Numbered from the stretch's first letter, positions 47,998-57,963 are shown. The stretch: 64,000 bases of DNA from Minwuia sp. (GCA_029210175.1 JARGPL010000032.1:124001-188000); one strand, 5' to 3'. Numbers and translations are program-made. Notes: a model not told the origin generated them from the sequence alone.

Positions 47998-48885
47998 TCA
48001 GTTCCGTCCGGTCAGCGGCATCGGCGCGTTGCCCCGGGATCTGGGGTCGCGTGGCCCCCACTTGTCGATCTGGACGGCGTTGATGAACTGTTCCACCTGA
48101 TCGTTGAAGGCGGCCGGTTCTTCCAGGTTCATGCCGTGCGCCGTGCGCGGTGCCATCCAGAGGCCGGATGCGGGAATGGTGCGACGCAGGAACAGACTGG
48201 TTTCGATGCAGGGCTCATCTTCGTCCCCCACGGCGATCAGGACGGGCAGGGTCATGGCAGCCAGCTGTTCGGTGAAGTCGGTCAGGGACGGCCGCTGCCC
48301 CTGATAGTTGCGCATGGTATAGGCCGATCCCCTGGCCGGATGCTCGGCCAGGTTCCGCACGAACTCATCGAAGCCGCGGGGGTCCTTGTTCTGCAACTGG
48401 ACACGGGTCGGCCCCTCGGCAATTGCGGCGACCAGCCCCTCTGCTCCCTTGGCCTCGATCATGTCAGCCAGTTTTGCCGTCTGTTCCATGAAGGCAGGGC
48501 GCTGGTCCGGCGGGGAACCTGAGCCGACCCCGGCCAGCACCAGGCCGATCACGCGGTCCGGCTGGCGCAGGCCGAACTGCAGCGCCGCATAGGCTCCCAT
48601 GCTGAGCCCCACCACATAGGCACGGTCGATGTGCAGGTGGTCCATCACGACACCGATGTCATCGGCGAAGTGGCGCCAGCTGTAGAGGCTCTGATCGTCC
48701 GGCACATCGGATCCCGTATAACCACGGGCACTGTAGGCGACGCAGCGATGGTGGCGGCTGAAGTGGCGCACCTGTGCCTCCCAGCTGCGCCAGTCGGCGG
48801 CGAATTCATGCACGAAGATGATCGGCGTGCCGGTCCCGGCCTCCTCGTAGTAGAGCTTTACCCCGTCAGAATTCGCATACGGCAT
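47998..48885 (-). CDS. Alpha/beta hydrolase
   Basis: 295 residues from ATG 48885 with GGGGAGAG 5 bases upstream; an earlier in-frame ATG at 48900 overlaps that ribosome site. Fold motifs: IIFVHEFAADWRSW (oxyanion loop), CVAYSARGYTGSD, nucleophile elbow VGLSMGAYAAL (Ser), Asp in VLIAVGDEDEPC, and His in APRTAHGMNLEEP. Resembles 3-oxoadipate enol-lactonase/esterase-like enzymes. Substrate unknown. Confidence 0.9.
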   Translation of the reverse strand: MPYANSDGVKLYYEEAGTGTPIIFVHEFAADWRSWEAQVRHFSRHHRCVAYSARGYTGSDVPDDQSLYSWRHFADDIGVVMDHLHIDRAYVVGLSMGAYAALQFGLRQPDRVIGLVLAGVGSGSPPDQRPAFMEQTAKLADMIEAKGAEGLVAAIAEGPTRVQLQNKDPRGFDEFVRNLAEHPARGSAYTMRNYQGQRPSLTDFTEQLAAMTLPVLIAVGDEDEPCIETSLFLRRTIPASGLWMAPRTAHGMNLEEPAAFNDQVEQFINAVQIDKWGPRDPRSRGNAPMPLTGRN

Positions 48886-48903
48886 TGCGTCTCTCCCCAA
48901 TCG

Positions 48904-49305
48904 TCAGATGTCGTTGCCGATCATTTTCCGGGTGTTCTCGCACAGCCATTCAGCCAGCGCCGGTTCTGTGACCTGTCCGGCCGCCAGGGCAAGCGTCATG
49001 GTGGCGGCGGCGGCCTCTTCTGCTATCAGTCGCCAGTCGTTCAGCCGCAGAAACATGTAGGCAGCCAGAAAGGCGGTACGCTTTTTCCCGTCGACGAAGG
49101 GGTGGTTGCGTGCCAGCCCGAACGCGTAGGCAGCTGCGAGCCTGCGGATGTCCGTCTCGCCGTACGCAAACAGGTTGCGCGGGCGGGCAAGAGCCGAATC
49201 CAGCAGATTGGCGTCCCGAACACCCGGCAGACCGCCATGTTCAGCCAGTTGCATGTCGTGCACTGCCTCCAGCACGGGGGGGAGGAGCCAGACAGGCTCC
49301 GTCAC
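48904..49305 (-). CDS. doc: Doc-type (death-on-curing) Fic-fold toxin
   Basis: 133 residues. Doc signature: VLEAVHDMQLAEHGGLPGVRDANLLDSALARPRNLFAYGETDI and the active-site loop NHPFVDGKKRTAFLAAYMFL (HxFxDxNKR-type; GKKR in place of ANKR). Doc toxins phosphorylate EF-Tu and stop translation. Overlaps the antitoxin gene by 4 bp, as toxin-antitoxin pairs do. The antitoxin is AbrB-like, not Phd. Confidence 0.9.
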   Translation of the reverse strand: MTEPVWLLPPVLEAVHDMQLAEHGGLPGVRDANLLDSALARPRNLFAYGETDIRRLAAAYAFGLARNHPFVDGKKRTAFLAAYMFLRLNDWRLIAEEAAAATMTLALAAGQVTEPALAEWLCENTRKMIGNDI

Positions 49306-49529
49306 CTGGCAAGTTCACGCAGTGTGTTGCGATACGCGGCCATGCCTTCGCGTGCCACGCGCATCTGCACCTCGAAATTCGGGTCATAGGGCGTCACGCG
49401 CATGGCACCGTCCGGTGTTTCGGTCACGAACAGGCTGTCGCCTTCGCTCAGGTTCAGCCGTGACAGGACGTCTTTCGGCAGGACGACGCCGAGCGAGTTG
49501 CCGATCTGTCGAACCTTGAGCGTGGTCAT
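49302..49529 (-). CDS. AbrB/MazE-type antitoxin
   Basis: 75 residues from ATG 49529 (GAGGA ~10 bases upstream); an ATG 9 bases earlier is too close to the ribosome site. Swapped-hairpin DNA-binding core TTLKVRQIGNSLGVVLPKDVLSRLNLSEGDSLFVTETPDG, then a C-terminal tail that should bind the toxin. Neutralises the Doc toxin encoded just downstream and probably represses the pair's own promoter. Confidence 0.92.
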   Translation of the reverse strand: MTTLKVRQIGNSLGVVLPKDVLSRLNLSEGDSLFVTETPDGAMRVTPYDPNFEVQMRVAREGMAAYRNTLRELAR

Positions 49530-49548
49530 GCCTGACATATCCTCTGAA

Positions 49549-49570
49549 TGTTATAACTTTGATGATAACA
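49549..49570. promoter_or_regulatory. Operator-like dyad before the toxin-antitoxin operon
   Basis: TGTTAT-N10-ATAACA lies about 20 bp upstream of the antitoxin start, in an AT-rich island. Perfect 6-bp arms one turn and a half apart fit a dimeric AbrB-type repressor covering the promoter. Confidence 0.5.
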
Positions 49571-49817
49571 GATGGGGCGGCATCCCGGCTACGCCTGCTG
49601 TCCTTGACGCAAGCGGGGCGGGGGCGTACAAGCTGGCGCTTCTACGGTAATGGCAGAGACCATCCGTGCAGGTTCCAAGGGGCTGAGAGGTTCCGAAGGG
49701 CAGGTACCCACTGGCCGACGAGTATTCGTCCGCCGGTGTGCAACGCATTGTGTGATGCGTGGCTGAATGGGTCTCCGGTCAGATGTTGGCTGATGACGGA
49801 ACACGGGAAGGGAACCG

Positions 49818-51170
49818 ATGTTCGAATCCTTGAGCGAGCGGCTCGGTACTGTCTTTGACGGGCTGAAGCGCCGCGGATCACTGAGCGAAAGCGACGTGTC
49901 GGAAGCGATGCGCGAAGTGCGCGTGGCGCTGCTGGAAGCCGACGTGGCGCTGTCCGTGGTCAAGGACTTCATTGCCGAGGTGAAGAAGCAGGCGGTGGGC
50001 CAGGATGTCCTGCGTTCCGTCACGCCGGGCCAGATGGTCATCAAGATCGTTTCCGATCACCTGACAGAGGTGCTGGGCAAGGAATCCGATGGTCTGAACC
50101 TGAATGCCGTTCCGCCGGTACCGATCATGATGGTCGGCCTGCAGGGCTCGGGCAAGACGACATCGACGGCGAAGATCGCGCTGCGCCTGCGCACCCGCGA
50201 GAAGAAGAAGGTCATGATGGCGTCCCTGGACGTCCGCCGACCCGCCGCACAGGAACAGCTGCGGGTGCTGGGCGAACAGGCCGAGGTTGTCACCCTGCCC
50301 GTCGTCGCCGGGCAGCAGCCGGTCGAGATCGCCAAGCGCGCCATGGCGTCGGCCCGGCTGCAGGGCTACGACGTGGTGCTGCTGGATACGGCGGGTCGGC
50401 TGCACGTCGATGAACAGCTGATGGCAGAGATCGCCGCAGTTCGCGATGCGGTCTCGCCCGGGGAAACACTGCTGGTCGCGGATGCGCTGACCGGACAGGA
50501 CGCGGTGAATGTCGCCAAGCAGTTCGATGAACGCGTCGGCCTGACAGGCATCATGCTCACGCGGGTTGATGGTGACGGGCGCGGCGGCGCGGCCTTGTCG
50601 ATGCGTGCGGTCACGGGCCGTCCGATCAAGCTGCTGGGCGTCGGTGAAAAGCTGGACGAACTGGAAGCGTTCCACCCGGACCGGATCGCCAACCGCATCC
50701 TGGGCATGGGCGATGTCGTCAGCCTGGTGGAGCGGGCCAGCGAGTCCATGGAAGTGGCCGAGGCGGAGAAGCTCGCCAGGAAGCTGAAGAAGGGCCAGTT
50801 CGATCTGGAGGATCTGCGCGGTCAGCTGCAGCAGATGCAGAAGATGGGCGGCCTGGAAGGTCTGGCGGGCATGCTGCCCGGTGCCAAGCAGATGAAGCAG
50901 CAATTGGCGCAGGCCAACATCGACCCGAAGATGCTGAAACGGCAGGAGGCGATCATCTCCTCCATGACGCCGAAGGAACGCCGTCGTCCCGACGTCATCA
51001 ATGGCTCCCGCAAGAAGCGTATCGCGGCAGGTTCCGGCACCAGCGTGCCAGAGGTCAACCGCGTGCTGAAACAATGGAAGCAGATGTCGGTGATGATGAA
51101 GAAGGTCAAGAAGATGGGGAAGTCAGGCATGATGCGTGCCGGTCTCTCCGGCATCTTGCCCAAGATGTAA
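49818..51170 (+). CDS. ffh: Signal recognition particle protein Ffh
   Basis: 450 residues. N domain (MFESLSERLGTVFDGLKRRGSLSESDV), G domain (MVGLQGSGKTTSTAKIA, LDVRRPAAQEQL, VLLDTAGRLHVD, LTRVDGDGRGGAALS) and Met-rich M domain with SRKKRIAAGSGTSVPEVNRVLKQWKQM, which binds 4.5S RNA and signal peptides. It targets membrane proteins co-translationally. A 247-bp stretch before it, between the antitoxin dyad and the ATG, carries two imperfect copies of AGGTTCCRAAGGG near 49670-49700 but no gene or recognisable RNA. Start of the ffh-rpsP-rimM-trmD-rplS cluster. Confidence 0.97.
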   Translation: MFESLSERLGTVFDGLKRRGSLSESDVSEAMREVRVALLEADVALSVVKDFIAEVKKQAVGQDVLRSVTPGQMVIKIVSDHLTEVLGKESDGLNLNAVPPVPIMMVGLQGSGKTTSTAKIALRLRTREKKKVMMASLDVRRPAAQEQLRVLGEQAEVVTLPVVAGQQPVEIAKRAMASARLQGYDVVLLDTAGRLHVDEQLMAEIAAVRDAVSPGETLLVADALTGQDAVNVAKQFDERVGLTGIMLTRVDGDGRGGAALSMRAVTGRPIKLLGVGEKLDELEAFHPDRIANRILGMGDVVSLVERASESMEVAEAEKLARKLKKGQFDLEDLRGQLQQMQKMGGLEGLAGMLPGAKQMKQQLAQANIDPKMLKRQEAIISSMTPKERRRPDVINGSRKKRIAAGSGTSVPEVNRVLKQWKQMSVMMKKVKKMGKSGMMRAGLSGILPKM

Positions 51171-51219
51171 CCAACTGAAATCAAACGTATAACAGAATCA
51201 ACTACGGAGACTGAATACC

Positions 51220-51693
51220 ATGGCTGTCAAGATCAGGCTGTCCCGCGGCGGCGCCAAGCGGCGCCCCTTTTATCGCATCGTCGTTGCCGATGCCCGTTCC
51301 ATGCGCGATGGCAAGTTCATCGAGCGCATTGGCACCTACGACCCGATGCAGCCGAAGGATTCGGAGAACCGCGTGAAGCTGGACGTGGAACGGGCGCAGC
51401 ATTGGCTGGGTCACGGCGCGCAGCCGACCGACCGCGTTGCCCGCTTTCTGAGCGATGCCGGTGTCATCGAAGCCCGCAAGCGCAACAACCCCGACAAGGC
51501 GAAGCCGAAGGCCAAGGCCCAGGAACGCCTGGAAGCCGCCCGGATGAAGGCTGAGGAAGAAGCTGCTGCCAAGGCTGAAGCTGCTGCCGCGCCCGCTGAG
51601 GAAGCCCCCGCGGAGGAGGCACCCGCCGCCGAAGCCCCGGCTGAAGAAGTGCCTGCTGAAGCGCCGGCCGAAGAAGCCAAGCCCGAATCCTGA
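51220..51693 (+). CDS. rpsP: 30S ribosomal protein S16 with Ala/Glu-rich tail
   Basis: 157 residues. Residues 1-85 are the conserved S16 core ([40 protein letters not shown]). About 70 residues follow: a Lys/Ala/Glu helix and then [11 protein letters not shown]-type repeats. Alphaproteobacterial S16 often has such extensions, absent from E. coli S16 (82 residues). Translation signals and position in the ffh cluster are normal. Confidence 0.97.
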   Translation: MAVKIRLSRGGAKRRPFYRIVVADARSMRDGKFIERIGTYDPMQPKDSENRVKLDVERAQHWLGHGAQPTDRVARFLSDAGVIEARKRNNPDKAKPKAKAQERLEAARMKAEEEAAAKAEAAAAPAEEAPAEEAPAAEAPAEEVPAEAPAEEAKPES

Positions 51694-51710
51694 CAGCCGG
51701 AGTTCAGGTC

Positions 51711-52352
51711 ATGTCCTCGGACAGGGTCATTGTTGCAGCGATCGCAGGCGCCCATGGCGTCAGCGGTCGCGTCAAGCTGAAGACCTTCACGGAGGAACCG
51801 GCGAGTGTCGGCACGTTCGGCCCCCTGTCCGATGAGGCCGGGGAGCGGCAGTTCGAGATCCGCGTCACCGGCTCCACCAAGGGCGGTGTGATCGCCGAAC
51901 TCTCCGGCATCCGCAACCGTGATCAGGCCGAGGCGCTGAAAGGCACGACCCTGCACGTCGACCGGGAACGCCTGCCGGAACTGGAAGATGAAGAAGACTT
52001 CTATCAGGCCGATCTGATCGGGCTGGAGGCGATCCATGTCGATGGCCAGCGGCTGGGTCGCGTGAAGGCGGTGCATACGCTGGGGGCAGGGGAAGTACTG
52101 GAAATCCAGCCCGCGCTGCGTGCCGGTCGCAAGACCCTGCTTGTCCCGTTCAGCCGGGAGGCGGTGCCTGTCGTCGACATCGCTGCAGGCCGCCTGACCA
52201 TTGATCCGCCTGTGGAGATCGATGCGCGTCCGGAGGATGAGGAAGGGGGCGAGATGCCCCCTGAAGATGCATCTGAAGTGTCTGATGACGGGCCCGCAGA
52301 CATGACTGTCGAAACCGGGTCCGGTGATGCAGGTGAAGCACCGGAAAAATGA
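51711..52352 (+). CDS. rimM: 16S rRNA processing protein RimM
   Basis: 213 residues: [27 protein letters not shown] (RimM N domain) and [40 protein letters not shown] plus [15 protein letters not shown] (PRC-barrel). Binds S19 during 30S head maturation. The C-terminal ~45 residues are an acidic disordered tail ([19 protein letters not shown]), longer than usual. Overlaps trmD by 4 bp. Confidence 0.95.
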   Translation: MSSDRVIVAAIAGAHGVSGRVKLKTFTEEPASVGTFGPLSDEAGERQFEIRVTGSTKGGVIAELSGIRNRDQAEALKGTTLHVDRERLPELEDEEDFYQADLIGLEAIHVDGQRLGRVKAVHTLGAGEVLEIQPALRAGRKTLLVPFSREAVPVVDIAAGRLTIDPPVEIDARPEDEEGGEMPPEDASEVSDDGPADMTVETGSGDAGEAPEK

Positions 52353-53056
52353 CTGATCCCGCGTTCCGCGCCACCGTGCTGACGATCTATCCGGAAATCT
52401 TTCCCGGACCGCTGGGCACGGCGCTTTCCGGCAAGGGGCTGGAGCGGGGTCTCTGGTCGCTGAAAGTGGTGGACATCAGGGACTTCGCGCGCGATAAGCA
52501 CCGCGCTGTCGATGATGCGCCTTTCGGCGGTGGTGCAGGCATGGTGATGCGGCCCGATCTTCTTGGTCAGGCCATTGATGCCCACCACGTGGCGCCGGCG
52601 CCCCTGATCTACTTCAGCCCGCGTGGGCGGCTGCTGGATCAGGCGCTGGTCGAACAGGTTCGGGACGCCGGTGAGGTGACCCTGATCTGTGGCCGGTTCG
52701 AAGGGATCGACGAACGGGTTCTGCAGGCCCGTCCCGTGATGGAAGTCAGCCTCGGCGACTTCGTGCTGTCAGGGGGTGAGTTTGCGGCGCTGGCCATGCT
52801 TGATGCCATTGTCCGGCTGGTGCCGGGGGTGACAGGCAACAGTGCCAGTCTGGCGGAAGAGAGCTTTGCGGACGGGCTTCTCGAATATCCGCACTACACG
52901 CGTCCGCGCGAATGGGAGGGGATGACCCCTCCTGACATATTGTTGAGCGGCGATCACGCCCGCATCCATGCCTGGCGGCAGGACCAGTCCAAGGCCCTGA
53001 CCCAGGAACGGAGACCGGACCTATGGCGACGCTACAAGGAAAAAGAAGACAGGTAA
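52349..53056 (+). CDS. trmD: tRNA (guanine-N1)-methyltransferase
   Basis: 235 residues of the SPOUT knot family: [84 protein letters not shown] and [27 protein letters not shown]. Makes m1G37 in tRNAs, preventing frameshifting. ATG overlaps the rimM stop. Confidence 0.97.
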   Translation: MTDPAFRATVLTIYPEIFPGPLGTALSGKGLERGLWSLKVVDIRDFARDKHRAVDDAPFGGGAGMVMRPDLLGQAIDAHHVAPAPLIYFSPRGRLLDQALVEQVRDAGEVTLICGRFEGIDERVLQARPVMEVSLGDFVLSGGEFAALAMLDAIVRLVPGVTGNSASLAEESFADGLLEYPHYTRPREWEGMTPPDILLSGDHARIHAWRQDQSKALTQERRPDLWRRYKEKEDR

Positions 53057-53060
53057 CCAG

Positions 53061-53447
53061 ATGAACCTGATTGAAGATATCGAACGCGAAGAGATGGCGC
53101 GTGTGACCGTGGACAAGGAAATCCCGACGTTTCAGTCCGGTGACACTGTCCGCGTCAATGTGAAGGTGACGGAAGGCAGCCGCGAACGCGTTCAGGCGTT
53201 CGAAGGTGTGTGCATTGCGCGCCGTAACCGGGGCATCAACTCCTCCTTCACCATCCGCAAGATTTCGTACAATGAAGGTGTCGAGCGTGTGTTCCCGCTC
53301 TACTCCCCGATCATTGAATCCATCGTCGTCGTGCGCCGCGGTGTCGTGCGCCGGGCGAAGCTGTATTACCTGCGTGGCCGTCGCGGCAAGTCCGCCCGTA
53401 TTGCCGAGCGCCGGACGGAGCGGGTCAAGAAGACACCCGCGAGCTGA
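53061..53447 (+). CDS. rplS: 50S ribosomal protein L19
   Basis: 128 residues: [65 protein letters not shown] and [26 protein letters not shown], matching L19 throughout. Last gene of the cluster, 4 bp after trmD, followed by a terminator. Confidence 0.98.
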   Translation: MNLIEDIEREEMARVTVDKEIPTFQSGDTVRVNVKVTEGSRERVQAFEGVCIARRNRGINSSFTIRKISYNEGVERVFPLYSPIIESIVVVRRGVVRRAKLYYLRGRRGKSARIAERRTERVKKTPAS

Positions 53448-53472
53448 TCCAGCGACGCAGACCAGAGACAGG

Positions 53473-53509
53473 AAAGGCCCGGTACGCGATGTGCGTCCCG
53501 GGCCTTTTT
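53473..53509 (+). terminator. Terminator of the ffh-rplS cluster
   Basis: GGCCCGG (53476-53482) pairs with CCGGGCC (53498-53504), with an inner ACGC/GCGT stem, followed by five T at 53505-53509 and preceded by AAA. Lies 25-60 bp after rplS. Confidence 0.9.
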
Positions 53510-53583
53510 CTTGTCCGCCGCGCATGATCACCCAAGGCGGATGATCACGCGAAACTGGTGATGTCCGCCAGCAATGAAATGCG

Positions 53584-54372
53584 CTAACCCGGCAGAACGG
53601 TGCCTGTGCCAATTGTCCTGCGTCGCCAGAAATAGCCGGCAAGGCACCCAACCATCACCCATGCTGCCAGGCCGACGCCGAATGCGCGGCTGGCGAACAA
53701 TGCCGCGATCTCGGGCGGCACCGGTCCGGCAAGGACATCCGGCTCCGGCGCGCCAACGACATGCGGGGCCAGCAACAACAGCGCTGCCGCACCCCATGCC
53801 ATCCAGTTGCGTCCGAACGCGATCAGCCAGATGCCGACCGCTGCCGTGGCCACGGTGGCGAACCACCAGATCTGGCGCGCACCGATGTCGGCGGCGGCCA
53901 CGCCTGGCACTTCCGGTGCCAGCGAAAAGCCAGGGGCAAGATGGAAGGTGACGAAGCCTGCGGCGCCCCAGATGATGCCTGTGCGTGCCGTGATGGTCGC
54001 GCCGCGGGTCTCGGCCACGCTCATCGCCGCGACGAGGATCAGGGCATAGCCGGTGTAGGTCAGCATCGTGAACAGGATGCTCAGCCCGTCACGCATCAGG
54101 TCCGGTCCGTCCCCGTGCGCATGCCCGTGACCGTGCGCGTGTCCACCATCGTGTGAATGTTCATCGCCGTGCGTGGGTTCTCCGGCGTGCTGGTGACCGG
54201 AATCATGCTGGCCGGTACTGGGGGCAGCACTTTCGAAATGCACCATCGCGCCGGAATCATAGAGTTCAGCGTGCAGCAGAACCGGTTGCACGAACGCAAG
54301 CTGAAGCAGGGCTGTGATGAACCCGGCCGCAGCACCAGCGAACAAGGCGCTGGTCAATATGCGCAGAAACAT
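53584..54372 (-). CDS. cbtA: Cobalt transporter subunit CbtA
   Basis: 262 residues from ATG 54372 (MFLRILTSALFAGAAAGFITALLQLAFVQPVLLHAE), directly after the cbtB stop. Five to six membrane helices. The loop after helix 1 is His-rich (GHQHAG, HGDEHSH, HAHGHGHAHGDG) and probably binds metal. The family is cobalamin-controlled and thought to bring in cobalt with CbtB. Expression is under the riboswitch upstream of cbtB. Confidence 0.92.
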   Translation of the reverse strand: MFLRILTSALFAGAAAGFITALLQLAFVQPVLLHAELYDSGAMVHFESAAPSTGQHDSGHQHAGEPTHGDEHSHDGGHAHGHGHAHGDGPDLMRDGLSILFTMLTYTGYALILVAAMSVAETRGATITARTGIIWGAAGFVTFHLAPGFSLAPEVPGVAAADIGARQIWWFATVATAAVGIWLIAFGRNWMAWGAAALLLLAPHVVGAPEPDVLAGPVPPEIAALFASRAFGVGLAAWVMVGCLAGYFWRRRTIGTGTVLPG

Positions 54373-54373
54373 C

Positions 54374-54544
54374 TCAGTGGCAGGGGAAACCGGCAGCGTG
54401 GCGGACATCATGTGCATTGTGGTGCAGGCCGTCGGCCTGCACATGGCCCGCGATCGCGATGATCGAGAGGCCGAGCAGTGCGGCGAAAACCACTGCCAGC
54501 ACGTTGGTGTTGATCGATGCTTTTGCCAGGGTCTGTGTCGTCAT
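54374..54544 (-). CDS. cbtB: Cobalt transporter subunit CbtB
   Basis: 56 residues from ATG 54544, with GGAG 7 bases upstream. One membrane helix (TNVLAVVFAALLGLSIIAIAGHVQ), followed by a short His-rich end (DGLHHNAHDVRHAAGFPCH). This single-helix plus histidine layout is CbtB. One base separates its stop from the cbtA start. Confidence 0.92.
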   Translation of the reverse strand: MTTQTLAKASINTNVLAVVFAALLGLSIIAIAGHVQADGLHHNAHDVRHAAGFPCH

Positions 54545-54589
54545 GATCATGCTCCTTCGCCGTCACTCCCGACGGCTGGTTCGAGTTGC

Positions 54590-54775
54590 TGCCTGGCAGG
54601 TCTCCTGGCTCGCGGGTCATCGTGCGTTGCCCACCTTCCCTGCGATCGTCCGCAAGTGGCATATCGGGCAGGCACTCACCGCATACAGTCGCGGGGGCGG
54701 CTTCAGCTTCAGGCGCCCAGTTTGGGTCCGCCCTGTCTGAATTCCCTCTTCATTTCCGGGCACTTTGTACCCATT
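54590..54775 (-). promoter_or_regulatory. Cobalamin (B12) riboswitch controlling cbtBA
   Basis: On the minus strand the conserved blocks come in order: GTGCCC then AGAGGGAA, the core CCCCCGCGACTGT (54685-54697), the B12-box-like ATGCCACTT (54654-54662), and the closing GCCAGGAGACCTGCC (about 54594-54608). It ends about 45 bases before the cbtB start, so it probably hides the ribosome site or stops transcription when adenosylcobalamin is plentiful. It explains the non-coding stretch 54545-54785. Confidence 0.93.
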
Positions 54776-54883
54776 GGAAAACCAAGCCCTGAATCAATAG
54801 CCGACTTTGGCGCGCGAGACCAAAGAAAAGCAGTCACCGGCACATCAGCCATGCGGGGATCGGCCCTGCACGATCCTGCATGG

Positions 54884-56563
54884 TCAGGCGATGAGCTTCT
54901 TGTAGCGGATGCGGTGCGGCTGGTCGGCATCGTCGCCGAGGCGGCGTTTGCGATCAGCCTCATAATCCTCGAAGTTGCCTTCGAACCATTCCACATGGCT
55001 GTTGCCTTCGAACGCGAGGATGTGGGTGGCGATCCGGTCGAGGAAGAAGCGGTCATGGCTGATGACCAGCGCGCAACCGGCAAAGCTCACCATGGCTTCT
55101 TCCAGTGCGCGCAGGGTCTCGACATCCAGATCGTTGGTCGGTTCGTCAAGCAGCAGCACGTTGGCGCCGGACTTCAGCGTGCGTGCCAGATGCACCCGGT
55201 TCCGCTCACCACCCGAAAGCTGCCCGACCTTCTTCTGCTGGTCGCCGCCCTTGAAGTTGAAGGACCCGACATAGGCGCGGGACTGGATGGTGCGCTTGCC
55301 CATTTCCAGCACATCGACCCCGCCGGAGATTTCCTCCCAGACGTTCTTGTTGGGGTCCAGCGCATCACGGCTCTGGTCCACGAAGCCGAGTTTCACGGTT
55401 TCGCCGATCTTCACTTCGCCGCTGTCGGGCGTCTCCTGCCCGGTGATCATGCGGAACATGGTCGACTTGCCCGCGCCGTTGGGGCCGATGATGCCGACAA
55501 TGGCACCTGGCGGGATCTTGGCGCTGAAATTGTCGATCAGGAACTTGTCGCCGAAGCCCTTGCTGACGTTCTCGAAGGCGATGACATTGTTGCCAAGACG
55601 TGGCCCCGGCGGCACGTAGATCTGCATCTCGGCGCGGCGTTCTTCCGACTCGTCCGAAAGCAGATCCTCATAGGCCGAGACACGGGCCTTGGACTTGGCC
55701 TGCCGGGCGCGGGGACTCTGGCGGATCCATTCCAGTTCGCTGGCGAGTGTGCGCTTGCGCGATTCATCTTCCCGCGATTCCTGCTGCAGGCGCTTGGCCT
55801 TCTGTTCCAGCCAGCCGGAATAGTTGCCCTGATAGGGGAAGCCCCGGCCCCGGTCGAGTTCCAGGATCCAGCCGGCAACATTGTCCAGGAAGTACCGGTC
55901 ATGGGTCACGGCCACGACCGTGCCAGCGTAATCGTGCAGGAACCGCTCCAGCCACAGCACCGATTCGGCGTCCAGATGGTTGGTCGGTTCGTCGAGCAGC
56001 AGCATGTCAGGCTTCGACAGCAGCAGCCGCGCCAGCGCGACCCGGCGGCGTTCACCACCCGACAGCTTGTCGATGGCCGCGTCTGACGGCGGGCAGCGCA
56101 GCGCATCCATGGCGACATCGACTTCGCGGTCCAGGTTCCACAGGTCCGCAGCATCGATCTCTTCCTGCAGCTGGCCCTGTTCCTCGATCAGCGTATTCAT
56201 CTCGTCATCTTCCATCGGTTCCGCGAACTTCATGGAGATGTCGTTGTAGCGATCCAGAATGGCCTGCTTTTCGGCGACCCCATCCATGACGTTGCCCAGC
56301 ACGGTCTTGGTCTCGTCCAGCTCCGGCTCCTGGCGCAGATAGCCGACCTTCAGACCGTCCGCTGCCCGGGCTTCACCGCCGAATTCCGTGATTTCCCCGC
56401 CCATGATCTTCAGCAGGGTCGACTTGCCGGAACCGTTGATGCCCAGCACGCCGATCTTGGCGCCGGGCAGGAAGGAGAGATTTATATCCTTCAGCACGGT
56501 CTTGCCGCCCGGCCAGTTCTTGGTCAGGCCCTGCATGGTGTAGACGTACTGATAGCTCGCCAT
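54884..56563 (-). CDS. ettA: Energy-dependent translational throttle protein EttA (ABC-F)
   Basis: 559 residues from ATG 56563; a longer reading to 56644 is non-family. Two ABC domains: [11 protein letters not shown] with [16 protein letters not shown] and [12 protein letters not shown]; then [11 protein letters not shown] with [15 protein letters not shown] and [12 protein letters not shown]. Between them lie the arm and a P-site tRNA-interacting linker ([22 protein letters not shown]). EttA gates the 70S initiation complex according to ATP/ADP ratio. Confidence 0.97.
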   Translation of the reverse strand: MASYQYVYTMQGLTKNWPGGKTVLKDINLSFLPGAKIGVLGINGSGKSTLLKIMGGEITEFGGEARAADGLKVGYLRQEPELDETKTVLGNVMDGVAEKQAILDRYNDISMKFAEPMEDDEMNTLIEEQGQLQEEIDAADLWNLDREVDVAMDALRCPPSDAAIDKLSGGERRRVALARLLLSKPDMLLLDEPTNHLDAESVLWLERFLHDYAGTVVAVTHDRYFLDNVAGWILELDRGRGFPYQGNYSGWLEQKAKRLQQESREDESRKRTLASELEWIRQSPRARQAKSKARVSAYEDLLSDESEERRAEMQIYVPPGPRLGNNVIAFENVSKGFGDKFLIDNFSAKIPPGAIVGIIGPNGAGKSTMFRMITGQETPDSGEVKIGETVKLGFVDQSRDALDPNKNVWEEISGGVDVLEMGKRTIQSRAYVGSFNFKGGDQQKKVGQLSGGERNRVHLARTLKSGANVLLLDEPTNDLDVETLRALEEAMVSFAGCALVISHDRFFLDRIATHILAFEGNSHVEWFEGNFEDYEADRKRRLGDDADQPHRIRYKKLIA

Positions 56564-56694
56564 CTCTGGATCCTCTTGGCTCAGGTCATCGGTTCGGGGA
56601 ATGTCGCTGGCGCGGGTTGTAGCGAATGTGGCGACGCCGGGCAACGGGTGGCAGCAGCCGGGCGTTCGATTGGCCGGGCAGAGCCAGACGCGCG

Positions 56695-57963
56695 TCAGCT
56701 GTCCTTCCGTCCCCGTCCCTCACCGATGCTGGTCTTGCCGAAGCGTGCGCGGACATGATCCAGGGCGCCCTCGATCTTCTTGCGGTGCTGGCGACCGGTA
56801 TCCAGCAGGTCCGGCACATCAGCCGCTTCGCCGGGCATCAGGCCGGCGCCCCCGACACCGATCAGGCGGAACGCGGTATGGCCATCTGCTTCGATGCGCA
56901 TCAGCGGTGCGGCGGCGTCGAACAGCACACCGGCCAGCTGGGTCGGGTTCTCCAGGGTGCGGCTGCGGGTGCGGATGGAGAAATCGGCGGCGCGGAGTTT
57001 CAGGGTCACGGTCCGTGCGGCCAGATCCTTGCGCTTCAGATCTGCGGAGACGTTTTCCGACAATCGCCAGAGATGCCTCGCCAGTTCATCTGCATCACGC
57101 AGGTCGCTGTTGAAAGTGGTCTCGGATGAAACGCTCTTCGCCAGGTTGCCTGGGCTGACATCGCGCGCGTCGCGGCCGTGGGCGAAGGCGTGCAACCGCT
57201 TGCCGATGGCGCCATAGCGGCGCATCAGGTCCGCCTCCGTGAACTTGCGGAAATCCCCGATCAGGCGCACGCCGTCGGCATTCAGCTTCTTGTGGAACGC
57301 CTTGCCGACGCCGTAGATGTCGGACACCGGGCGGCGGGCCAGAAAGTCCACGGCCTCTGCCGCGCCGATCACGGCAAAGCCACGGGGCTTGTCCAGGTCT
57401 GACGCCAGCTTGGCCAGGAACTTGTTGTACGACAGGCCAACGGAGATGCTGACACCAACCTGCTTCTCCACCGTCGCCGCCAGACGCGCCAGCACGGCGG
57501 CGGGCGCGGCGTGATGCACACGCTCGGTGCCAGTCATGTCCAGAAACGCTTCATCGATCGACAAGGGTTCCACCAGGGGGGTCAGGTCCTGCATCAGCGC
57601 CCGGATTTCCCGGCTGACCGCGACGTACTTCTTCATGTCGGGTTTCAGCACCACGGCATCGGGGCAGGCCTTCAGCGCCTTGAACATCGGCATGGCGGAA
57701 CGCACGCCGTACATTCGCGCCACATAGCAGGCGGTGGACACGACACCACGGGTGCCGCCACCGATGATCAGCGGCTTGTCGGCGAGGCTCGGGTCGTCGC
57801 GTTTCTCCACCGAGGCGTAGAAGGCATCGCAATCCACATGCGCCAGACTGAGTTGTGCCAGTTCATCATGCGCAATGCCGCGCGGGGAGCCGCAACTGCG
57901 GCATGACCCGCTGGCGGGCGTCTTGTCCGCCGTTGTGAAGCAGTCGCGGCAGAGCCAGCTCAT
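56695..57963 (-). CDS. dinB: DNA polymerase IV (DinB) with N-terminal zinc ribbon
   Basis: 422 residues from ATG 57963, overlapping the ROK-kinase stop by 4 bp. The first ~30 residues are an extra Cys pair module (WLCRDCFTT...SCRSCG) found in alphaproteobacterial DinB. Y-family palm motifs follow: [45 protein letters not shown] and [14 protein letters not shown]. Error-prone translesion polymerase. The standard C-terminal beta-clamp motif is not obvious to me. Confidence 0.95.
   Translation of the reverse strand: MSWLCRDCFTTADKTPASGSCRSCGSPRGIAHDELAQLSLAHVDCDAFYASVEKRDDPSLADKPLIIGGGTRGVVSTACYVARMYGVRSAMPMFKALKACPDAVVLKPDMKKYVAVSREIRALMQDLTPLVEPLSIDEAFLDMTGTERVHHAAPAAVLARLAATVEKQVGVSISVGLSYNKFLAKLASDLDKPRGFAVIGAAEAVDFLARRPVSDIYGVGKAFHKKLNADGVRLIGDFRKFTEADLMRRYGAIGKRLHAFAHGRDARDVSPGNLAKSVSSETTFNSDLRDADELARHLWRLSENVSADLKRKDLAARTVTLKLRAADFSIRTRSRTLENPTQLAGVLFDAAAPLMRIEADGHTAFRLIGVGGAGLMPGEAADVPDLLDTGRQHRKKIEGALDHVRARFGKTSIGEGRGRKDS

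Noticed and set aside
49640-49720. TPP-riboswitch-like GGGGCTGAGAGG upstream of ffh
   Set aside because: The second conserved block (GAACCTGATCTGG type) and the closing stem are missing, and ffh is not a thiamine gene.
49571-49817. 4.5S (SRP) RNA gene before ffh
   Set aside because: I looked for the conserved GGAAGG/GCAGCC-type apical domain and did not find it; a hairpin of ~100 nt could not be drawn.
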